Assembly: GCA_963747425.1 (NCBI GenBank)
Contig: CAVVFJ010000008.1
Location: forward strand, 734,580-798,579
DNA from: DASUPK01 sp963747425
GTDB lineage: Bacteria > Actinomycetota > Thermoleophilia > Solirubrobacterales > 70-9
Direction: 5' to 3'
Length of the DNA: 64,000 nt
Positions within the stretch are counted from its first letter, which is position 1. Each line of letters starts with the position of its first letter. This document shows, one piece after another, positions 40,174-46,032 of the stretch. The position numbers and the translations under genes were made by a program. The notes below the pieces were generated by a model that did no database searches, had not been told where the DNA came from, and was given only the letters and a program-made list of their open reading frames with translations.

Positions 40174-41322
40174 ATGCCCGATCTGACTGTCATGGTCCGA
40201 TCCGTGCTGGAGCACAACTTCACCGGGACGCCCTTCACGGTCGGGATCGAGGAGGAGCTGATGATCTGCGACGCCGAGAGCCTCGAGCTCTCCCAGGCGA
40301 TCGAGGTGATCCTCGGCGACCTCCCGGAGGACCTCCCCGGCGAGGTGAAGCCCGAGCTGATGCAGTCGGTGCTCGAGGTCGCGACCCTGCCCTGCGCCGG
40401 GGTGGCCGAGGCGGGGGACCAGCTCAGGCAGCTGCGCCGCACCGTGCGCGAGGTCGGGGCGCGAAACGGGCTGGCGATCGGTGCGGCCGGGACTCACCCG
40501 GCGGCGCTCTACGAGGACCAGCTGATCGTCGACAGGCCCCGCTACAGGGAGCTGGCCGCGGAGCTGAGCTGGATCGCGGAGCAGGAGCTCATCTTCGGCA
40601 CGCACGTCCACGTCGGCATCGACGGCGCCGAGAAGGCCATCTACGTCGCAGACGGCATGCGCGGGTACCTGCCCCTTCTGCTCGGCATGTCCACGAACTC
40701 TCCGCTGTGGCGCGGAAAGACCACGGGGATGATGTCGTCCCGTACGCCCGTCTTCCGCGCGTTCCCGCGGGTGGGGATCCCTCCCTACTACGGCAGCTGG
40801 GAGATCTACTCCCACCGCGTCGAGCAGATGATGCGCGGCGGCTCGATCCCCGACTACACCTACCTCTGGTGGGACGTGCGGCCGCACCCGAACCTGGGCA
40901 CAGTCGAGCTCCGGGTCTTCGACCAGCAGACCCGGGTCGACCACACGATCGGGTTCGCCGCTCTGGGCCAGGCTCTCGCCCACCGGCTCGCGTCCGACTA
41001 CGACGAGGGCGTCCCGAGCATCGAGCACCCGCAGGAGCTGATCGACGACAACAAGGTCCGCGCCTCCGTCGTCGGGATCGAGGGGAAGCTGATCGACTTC
41101 GATCACGGCCTCGAGGTCCCCGGCGCGAAGATGGCGCTGACGGTGATCGAGGACCTGCGAGAGCACGCACAGGACCTCGGCTGCGATCACGAGCTGGCCG
41201 GCCTGGCGGACCTGGTGGAGGGCGGGACCGGCGCGCGGCGCCAGCTCAACTGGCTCTCTGATCACGGCGAGATCGGCGGACTGATGGAGGAGATCGTCGC
41301 CGCCACCGACCCCGACGCCTGA
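40174..41322 (+). CDS. Carboxylate-amine ligase, GCS2/YbdK family
   Basis: 382 residues from ATG 40174. Glutamate-cysteine ligase type 2 family: VGIEEELMICD (metal Glu residues), GTHVHVGID, SRTPVFRAFPRVGIPPYYG and LWWDVRPHPNLGTVELRVFDQQT are the standard blocks. The family condenses glutamate with an amine or cysteine using ATP. Whether this member makes gamma-glutamylcysteine is unknown, since actinobacteria use mycothiol or ergothioneine. Starts at TTG 40156 and ATG 40192 are also possible; none has a clear ribosome-binding site. Confidence 0.87.
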   Translation: MPDLTVMVRSVLEHNFTGTPFTVGIEEELMICDAESLELSQAIEVILGDLPEDLPGEVKPELMQSVLEVATLPCAGVAEAGDQLRQLRRTVREVGARNGLAIGAAGTHPAALYEDQLIVDRPRYRELAAELSWIAEQELIFGTHVHVGIDGAEKAIYVADGMRGYLPLLLGMSTNSPLWRGKTTGMMSSRTPVFRAFPRVGIPPYYGSWEIYSHRVEQMMRGGSIPDYTYLWWDVRPHPNLGTVELRVFDQQTRVDHTIGFAALGQALAHRLASDYDEGVPSIEHPQELIDDNKVRASVVGIEGKLIDFDHGLEVPGAKMALTVIEDLREHAQDLGCDHELAGLADLVEGGTGARRQLNWLSDHGEIGGLMEEIVAATDPDA

Positions 41323-41412
41323 TTGCGATCGTCAAACCGGTCGGATTCGAACCGGTTCCGGTGCATACGGTACGCTTTTCATAGTGGATTACCGGCTTTT
41401 TGTGGAAGGCCG

Positions 41413-41427
41413 ATACGGAATCCGTAT
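41413..41427. promoter_or_regulatory. Perfect palindrome ATACGGA-A-TCCGTAT at the hxlR-type gene start
   Basis: 7-base arms around a single central A, ending three bases before the chosen GTG (41430). The half-site ATACGG recurs 48 bases upstream (41365-41370). This is a candidate autoregulatory operator for the HxlR-type repressor. Confidence 0.45.
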
Positions 41428-41429
41428 TA

Positions 41430-41765
41430 GTGTCCAAAAACCGACCAGTTGAAAGCGCGCTGGACCTGCTCGGCAGGCGCTGGGCCCTGCGCCTTGTCTG
41501 GGAGCTGCGGCGGAGCACCCTCACCTTCTCGGAGCTCCGCCGGCAGCTGGAGATCAGCCCCTCCGTCCTCTCCGCGCGGCTCGGCGAGCTCGTCGACGCC
41601 GGTGTCCTGGAGAGGGACAGCGGCCGGCGCTACCGCCTCAGCGGCCGCGGCCGGGAGCTCGCCCGGGTCCTCTATGAGCTCAACAGATGGGCCGAGCAAC
41701 ATCATCAAACGGGTCGCGCCAAAGGCGCGCCCTCGCACTATCCTCGCGTGAGTGAGCTCGCCTGA
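41430..41765 (+). CDS. HxlR-family winged-helix transcriptional regulator
   Basis: 111 residues. The HxlR core is complete: ALDLLGRRWALRLVWELRRSTLTFSELRRQLEISPSVLSARLGELVDAGVLERDSGRRYRLSGRGREL (read in two parts, wing at the end). The usual N-terminal Cys of redox-sensing members is absent. The last 18 residues (TGRAKGAPSHYPRVSELA) are encoded mostly by a dispersed palindromic element. TTG 41400 would add ten residues but would place the palindrome inside the coding region. Its 3' end overlaps the rhomboid-like gene by 14 bases. Confidence 0.82.
   Translation: MSKNRPVESALDLLGRRWALRLVWELRRSTLTFSELRRQLEISPSVLSARLGELVDAGVLERDSGRRYRLSGRGRELARVLYELNRWAEQHHQTGRAKGAPSHYPRVSELA
41707..41737 (+). repeat. 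Dispersed palindromic element, copy 4 (inside a coding end)
   Basis: AAACGGGTCGCGCC, loop AAA, GGCGCGCCCTCGCA. Relative to copies 1-3, the paired T-A next to the bulged T is replaced by C-G, a compensatory change. It ends one base before the TATCCT region of the next promoter and encodes part of the HxlR C-terminus. Confidence 0.55.
41739..41744 (+). promoter_or_regulatory. -10 hexamer TATCCT, leaderless start of the rhomboid-like gene
   Basis: TATCCT lies seven bases before the GTG at 41752, inside the 3' end of the hxlR-type gene and directly after palindromic copy 4. Confidence 0.5.
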
Positions 41766-42534
41766 GTTAAGCGTCGTCTGCCGGAGCTGCGGCGAGGAGG
41801 TCAGTCCGTACGTCACCGAGTGCCCGTACTGCGGCACGCGGCTGCGGAAGCGGGCACCGAAGCTCGAGCTGCGCGGCGACGAGATCACCCCGCGGCAATC
41901 GCGACGATCGCGCCGCCGCCAGGCGCGCGCGCAGCGCGCGGAGCGGCTGGGCGAGCGGCCCTACGCCGTGATCGCCGCGATCCTGATCCCCGCGATCCTC
42001 GTCCTGGTGCGGGTGGCGAGCCCCGCCCTTGGCACCTACGACCTGGGCGGAATCGTGGGCCCGGTGGGAGGCGACTGGTGGCGCTACCTGGCCGCCCCGT
42101 TCATCTATCCCGACGTCGGCTACCTCTTCGTGGCCTCAGTCGGAATCGCGATCTTCGGCGTCGCGGTCGAGCAGCGCCTCGGGACGATCCCGACGGTGGT
42201 GCTGATCCTCGCCTGCGGCGCCCTCGGCATGCTGGCCGCCGACGGGATGGAGACAGCGTTCGCCCCGGACAACGACGTCCTCTTCGCCTCCGGCGGCAAC
42301 GGCATCGCACTCGGCCTGCTCGCGGCCTGGGCGGTCATGCGTGGCGCGGAGGTGAGGGCCCATCCCGGCGAGGACGTTGAGGTGATCGGCGCCGCCGTGG
42401 CCGCCGCGGTCCTGATCATGCTGCCGCTGGTCGAGGACTTCGCCAGCGTCTTTGCAGGTCTGGCCGGGGCCCTGGTGGGTGCCGGCTGCGGGCTTGCCGC
42501 CGCATTCGCACGTCGGGAGAGGCACCCGGGTTGA
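41752..42534 (+). CDS. Zinc-ribbon rhomboid-fold membrane protein lacking the catalytic dyad
   Basis: 260 residues. An N-terminal zinc ribbon (CRSCGEEVSPYVTECPYCG, about 10-28), a basic linker, then six helices (about 70-255). The rhomboid scaffold is recognisable from YLFVASVGIAIFGVAVEQRLG, aligning with the family's H-x-x-x-N...E-x-x-LG helix. The active-site GxSG of helix 4 reads GGNG (ASGGNGIALGL), and the helix-6 His position reads Gly (SVFAGLAGALVG). With Ser and His both gone it is expected to be a pseudoprotease acting by binding (inference). It overlaps the next gene by TTGA. Confidence 0.75.
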   Translation: MSSPELSVVCRSCGEEVSPYVTECPYCGTRLRKRAPKLELRGDEITPRQSRRSRRRQARAQRAERLGERPYAVIAAILIPAILVLVRVASPALGTYDLGGIVGPVGGDWWRYLAAPFIYPDVGYLFVASVGIAIFGVAVEQRLGTIPTVVLILACGALGMLAADGMETAFAPDNDVLFASGGNGIALGLLAAWAVMRGAEVRAHPGEDVEVIGAAVAAAVLIMLPLVEDFASVFAGLAGALVGAGCGLAAAFARRERHPG

Positions 42535-43187
42535 CGGTCGAGAGATTCATCTCGCTCAACCCCGAGCTGCACGACTACCTGATCGAGCACAGCTCCTTCC
42601 GGGACGGGAGCGCCGCCGAGGTCGAGCAGGCCGCCCGGGACATGGGGGAGCTCGAGGAGATGCAGATCGGCGGCGATCAGGCCGCGCTCATAACCCTGCT
42701 GGTCAGGGCGATCGGCGCCCGGCGGGCCCTGGAGATCGGCACCTTCCTCGGCTACGGGGCGATCTCGATTGCCCGCGGGCTCCCGGAGGACGGCAAGCTC
42801 ACCTGTTGCGAGCTGAAGGAGGACTATGCCGAGCGGGCCTACCGGCATCTGAGCCATGCCGGACTCGCGGAACGGGTCGATATCCGGGTTGGGCCCGCGC
42901 TCGAGACGCTCGCGGAACTCGAGGATGGAGCCTTCGACTTCGCCTTCATCGACGCCGACAAGGTCGGCTACCCCGACTACTACGAGCGCTGCCTGGGCCT
43001 GCTGCGGCCGAATGGCCTGATCATGCTCGACAACACGCTCCGGGAGGGCACCGTTCTCGATCCGCCGGAGGGTGACGAGGGCACCGCGACGATCGTCGAG
43101 CTGAACGATCGGATCGCGGCGGACGAGCGTGTCGACGTCGCGATGCTCGGCATCGCCGACGGCGTGACGCTGGCGCGCAAGCGCTGA
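42531..43187 (+). CDS. SAM-dependent O-methyltransferase (caffeoyl-CoA/catechol OMT family)
   Basis: 218 residues from TTG overlapping the previous stop. SAM-binding motif RRALEIGTFLGYGAISIARGL, motif CCELKEDYAERAYRHL, the metal-binding FDFAFIDADKVGYPDYYERCLGLLRPNGLIMLDNTL, and a second acidic site (ELNDRI) match class I cation-dependent OMTs. The substrate is unknown; bacterial members methylate catechols or tRNA wobble bases. Translational coupling to the rhomboid-like gene is expected. Confidence 0.88.
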   Translation: MTVERFISLNPELHDYLIEHSSFRDGSAAEVEQAARDMGELEEMQIGGDQAALITLLVRAIGARRALEIGTFLGYGAISIARGLPEDGKLTCCELKEDYAERAYRHLSHAGLAERVDIRVGPALETLAELEDGAFDFAFIDADKVGYPDYYERCLGLLRPNGLIMLDNTLREGTVLDPPEGDEGTATIVELNDRIAADERVDVAMLGIADGVTLARKR

Positions 43188-43214
43188 GCGAAGCCTCTTC
43201 GATAGAACCCACTC

Positions 43215-43997
43215 GTGGAGTCGCTCCCGAGCGATGACCGGAGCTGGTTCGACCTGGTCCTCAGGAATCAGCTGCCCGTCTGGCGGCTGATCGCCGATGC
43301 GTGCCGCGGAGAGGTGATCGGTGAGGGAGAGCTGCAGGCGGCGATCGTCCCCGAGTCCCCGAACCGCAGCTTCTTCAACTCGGTCTTCTATCTCGACACC
43401 GATCAACTCATCGACTATCTCCCGCGCCTGGCCGAGGCCTACGACGACGCCGGGGTGAATGCCTGGACGGTCTGGATCCCGGAGACCGACGAGCGCGCCC
43501 GCGAGGCGCTCGCCGGCGCCGGGCACAAGCTCGACGCAACCCCGCGAGCGATGGGACTCGAGATCTCCGCGCTGCGCACTCCCGATCCGGACCCCGGGCT
43601 CGAGCTCCGCGAGGAGGAGAGCGATGCGGAAATGATGGAGCTGATCCGGAAGATCAACGAGATCGCCTACGGGTACCCGCCGGGTGACTTCCCGCCGCTC
43701 GAGCCGATGCCCGGGACAGACCTCTACTTTGCCTCCCTCGACGGCGAGACAGTCGGAACGACGATGGCCGTGGATCGAGGTCTCGACTCGGAGATCACCT
43801 TCGTCGCCACTCTCCCGGAGGCGCGGGGGCGTGGGGTCGCGAAGCGGCTCCTCGCCCACGCGCTCGAACGGGCGCGGCAGAGTGGCAAGCAGGGCAGCAC
43901 GCTGGTGTCGACCAAGCTCGGCTATCCCGTCTACACGGCACTCGGCTATCGCGAGGTCGGAGGCCTTGAGATGTGGGAGCGGCGCAAGCCTGCCTAG
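43215..43997 (+). CDS. GNAT family N-acetyltransferase
   Basis: 260 residues. The C-terminal half holds the GNAT acetyl-CoA site: ITFVATLPEARGRGVAKRLLAHALERARQSG (motif A, R-x-x-G-x-G/A) followed by LVSTKLGYPVYTALGYREVGGLEMWER (motif B). The N-terminal 120 residues form a second, degenerate GNAT-like unit. The GTG start has TAGAAC six bases upstream, again leaderless-type spacing. Substrate unknown. Confidence 0.82.
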   Translation: MESLPSDDRSWFDLVLRNQLPVWRLIADACRGEVIGEGELQAAIVPESPNRSFFNSVFYLDTDQLIDYLPRLAEAYDDAGVNAWTVWIPETDERAREALAGAGHKLDATPRAMGLEISALRTPDPDPGLELREEESDAEMMELIRKINEIAYGYPPGDFPPLEPMPGTDLYFASLDGETVGTTMAVDRGLDSEITFVATLPEARGRGVAKRLLAHALERARQSGKQGSTLVSTKLGYPVYTALGYREVGGLEMWERRKPA

Positions 43998-44012
43998 CCC
44001 GAGCCGCCCGGA

Positions 44013-44018
44013 TATCTT
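44013..44018 (+). promoter_or_regulatory. -10 hexamer TATCTT, leaderless start of the 108-residue gene
   Basis: TATCTT lies seven bases before GTG 44026, supporting that start for the following small gene. Confidence 0.45.
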
Positions 44019-44025
44019 GCTGTTG

Positions 44026-44352
44026 GTGCCGAGCCAGCGCTACAGCGACGAGCAGATCGACGCCGCCATCGACGCGATCTCCGATCCCGAGGCATTCCGC
44101 GAGGCCGAGCGCCAGGTGGCCCGCGCGGCGCCCCGCCTTCAGCGGATCCTGGCCGAGGCGCTCGGCGCCGGAGGCTGGTTCGGCGAGTCGCACGACGCGG
44201 AGGCCTTGAAGGCCGCGACGACGCCGGATGAGGAGGCTCGGCTGACGGCGGTGCGCACGCTGCTGGCCGAGGAGGCACGCATGGGGATGATGGTCGGCGT
44301 GGCGGTAGGGTGGGCCCTCGCCGAGAGGCTCGAATCAGAACAGGAGGAGTAG
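44026..44352 (+). CDS. Small helical protein of unknown function
   Basis: 108 residues from GTG. Fully helical in appearance and acidic: SDEQIDAAIDAISDPEAFREAERQV, then a glycine-rich turn (LGAGGWFGESHD), then EEARLTAVRTLLAEEARMGMMVGVAVGWALAERLESE. No membrane segment long enough to be certain and no recognised domain. The stop lies four bases before the dienelactone hydrolase ATG, and its last codons (CAGGAGGAG) provide that gene's ribosome-binding site, so the two are likely an operon. Confidence 0.65.
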   Translation: MPSQRYSDEQIDAAIDAISDPEAFREAERQVARAAPRLQRILAEALGAGGWFGESHDAEALKAATTPDEEARLTAVRTLLAEEARMGMMVGVAVGWALAERLESEQEE

Positions 44353-44356
44353 ACCC

Positions 44357-45031
44357 ATGCCAGAAGTCGAATTCGAGGCCAACGGAGGGACCGCAAAGGG
44401 CTACCTGGCGGAGCCGGAGGGCGAGGGCCCTGGACTGGTGATGCTCGGTGAGTGGTGGGGGCTGGACGACAACACGCGCTCGATAGTCGACAGCTTCGCG
44501 AAGGAGGGCTTCGTCGCCCTCGCGCCGGACCTCTACGGCGGCAGCACCACGGAGGAGCCCGACGAGGCCCAGAAGCAGCTGATGGCGATGAACATGGAGG
44601 AGGCCGAGAAGGACATGAGGGGGGCGGTCAAGTACGTCCTCGACCACCCCAAATGCAACGGGGAGGTCGGCTCGGTCGGCTTCTGCGCGGGCGGCGGCCT
44701 CTCGATCTGGGCCGCGGCGTCGAACCCGCAGATCGGTGCGGCCGTCACGTACTACTACGTGATGCCGCACGGCAAGCCTGACTTCTCGAAGATCAAGGCG
44801 CCCGTGCTCGGCCACTTCGGCACCAGCGACGACTTCGTCTCGGTCGATGACGCCAAGGCGCTCGAGGCCGAGCTCCAGGCTGCGGGCGTCGACGCGGCCT
44901 TCGAGTACTACGAAGGCGGGCAGCACGCCTTCGCCAACGACCACAACCGGCTCGGCACCTACGACCAGGGCCACGCGGCCAAGGCGTGGGAGCGGACGAC
45001 CTCGTTCCTGAAGGAGCACCTGAGCAAGTAG
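44357..45031 (+). CDS. Dienelactone hydrolase family protein
   Basis: 224 residues. Alpha/beta hydrolase with a Cys nucleophile in GSVGFCAGGGLSIWAA, the oxyanion region MLGEWWGLDDNTR, the conserved FVALAPDLYGG, a catalytic Asp in GTSDDFVSVDDA and His in GGQHAFANDHNR. These match bacterial DLH (carboxymethylenebutenolidase-like) enzymes. Actual substrate unknown. A strong AGGAGGAG precedes the ATG. A palindrome follows its stop, before the R2lox gene. Confidence 0.88.
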   Translation: MPEVEFEANGGTAKGYLAEPEGEGPGLVMLGEWWGLDDNTRSIVDSFAKEGFVALAPDLYGGSTTEEPDEAQKQLMAMNMEEAEKDMRGAVKYVLDHPKCNGEVGSVGFCAGGGLSIWAAASNPQIGAAVTYYYVMPHGKPDFSKIKAPVLGHFGTSDDFVSVDDAKALEAELQAAGVDAAFEYYEGGQHAFANDHNRLGTYDQGHAAKAWERTTSFLKEHLSK

Positions 45032-45039
45032 CGGCAGAT

Positions 45040-45059
45040 AACTGGCCAGCCAGCCAGTT
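45040..45059. promoter_or_regulatory. Inverted repeat AACTGGC-N6-GCCAGTT upstream of R2lox
   Basis: Perfect 7-base arms with a six-base centre. The right arm ends seven bases before the TAGGCT hexamer, so the repeat covers the -35 region of the R2lox promoter. It is a likely repressor operator; it could also be the 3' hairpin of the preceding gene, though no T run follows. Confidence 0.5.
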
Positions 45060-45066
45060 CGTGCGG

Positions 45067-45072
45067 TAGGCT
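45067..45072 (+). promoter_or_regulatory. -10 hexamer TAGGCT, leaderless start of R2lox
   Basis: TAGGCT ends exactly six bases before GTG 45079. No ribosome-binding site is present. Confidence 0.55.
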
Positions 45073-45078
45073 GCGCCC

Positions 45079-46014
45079 GTGGAGGCCAAGGAGGCAGCCC
45101 AGACCGGCCCGTCCCGGGCGCAGCGCGAGGACTTTCGCGCGACCTCGGACCCGGCCCTGCAGGAGGGCGGCCGGGGCGACGTCAAGCTCCTCGACTACAC
45201 GCAGCTCTACAACCTCTGGGAGCGCCAGCAGTGGGCCACCCAGGACCTCGACTTCTCGCAGGACCGCGTCGACTGGCACGAGCGCATCCCCGAGGAGGAG
45301 CGCTTCCAGCGGATGTACGGGCTCTCGAGCTTCTTCATCGGCGAGCAGAAGGTCGCCGACGAGCTCGGGCCGATCATGCGGGCCGCTCCAACCGAGGCTC
45401 AGCGGATCTTCCTCTCGACCCAGATCGCGGACGAGGCCCGCCACGTCCGCTTCTTCGACCGCTTCTTCAGCGAGGTCGGCGTGCTCGAGGGAGCGGATGA
45501 GCTCGCCCAGCGCCTGGAGGTCCTCGACGAGCACCTGAACGACGCCTTCCGGACCCTCTTCGACGACCTCCTGAAGAGCCGCGTCGACCGGCTGGGGCAG
45601 GAGCCCGGCGACCGCGACGCTCTGGTCGAGGCGATCACCCTGTACCACATGGTGATCGAGGGAATGCTCGCCCTGACGGGCCAGCACTTCATCATCGACT
45701 ACAACGAGCGCATGGGAACCCTGCCCGGATTCGTCGAGGGTTTCTCCAACGTGGCGCGCGACGAGCACCGCCACATCGCCTTCGGCGTCCGCTTCCTGAC
45801 CGACTGCGTCAAGGAGGACGAGCGCTACCGGCAGGTCATCCAGGGGATGCTCGAGCAGTCAGTGGCGGTCGCCGACAAGGTGATCGACCCGCCGTGGGCC
45901 GAGGAGGACGACTACGAGCTGTTCGGAGTGAGCCGGGAGGAGAGTCACGCCTTCGCGGCGCAGAGCCTCACCCGCAGGCTGAAGGTCATCGGGCTTATTT
46001 CCGCCGCTGCCTGA
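45079..46014 (+). CDS. R2-like ligand-binding oxidase (R2lox)
   Basis: 311 residues, close to the 314 of mycobacterial R2lox. A ferritin-like four-helix bundle with a dinuclear Mn/Fe site. Ligands by position: Glu89 (FFIGEQKV), Glu119 and His122 (ADEARH), Glu194 (YHMVIEGM), Glu229 and His232 (RDEHRH). The spacing E+3 = Val92 and E-5 = Tyr189 matches the Val-Tyr pair that forms the ether cross-link in R2lox, separating it from true ribonucleotide reductase R2. The fatty-acid-binding oxidase's physiological role is unknown. The GTG start is fixed by the hexamer six bases upstream; no nrdE/nrdA is nearby. Confidence 0.88.
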   Translation: MEAKEAAQTGPSRAQREDFRATSDPALQEGGRGDVKLLDYTQLYNLWERQQWATQDLDFSQDRVDWHERIPEEERFQRMYGLSSFFIGEQKVADELGPIMRAAPTEAQRIFLSTQIADEARHVRFFDRFFSEVGVLEGADELAQRLEVLDEHLNDAFRTLFDDLLKSRVDRLGQEPGDRDALVEAITLYHMVIEGMLALTGQHFIIDYNERMGTLPGFVEGFSNVARDEHRHIAFGVRFLTDCVKEDERYRQVIQGMLEQSVAVADKVIDPPWAEEDDYELFGVSREESHAFAAQSLTRRLKVIGLISAAA

Positions 46015-46032
46015 CCTTCTTCTTGGGCGCGA

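Noticed and set aside
45079..46014. Annotating the ferritin-like protein as ribonucleotide reductase beta subunit (NrdF/NrdB).
   Set aside because: The Val92 (E+3) and Tyr189 (E-5) positions fit the R2lox cross-link, no radical-transfer C-terminal tail is seen, and no large-subunit gene is nearby.
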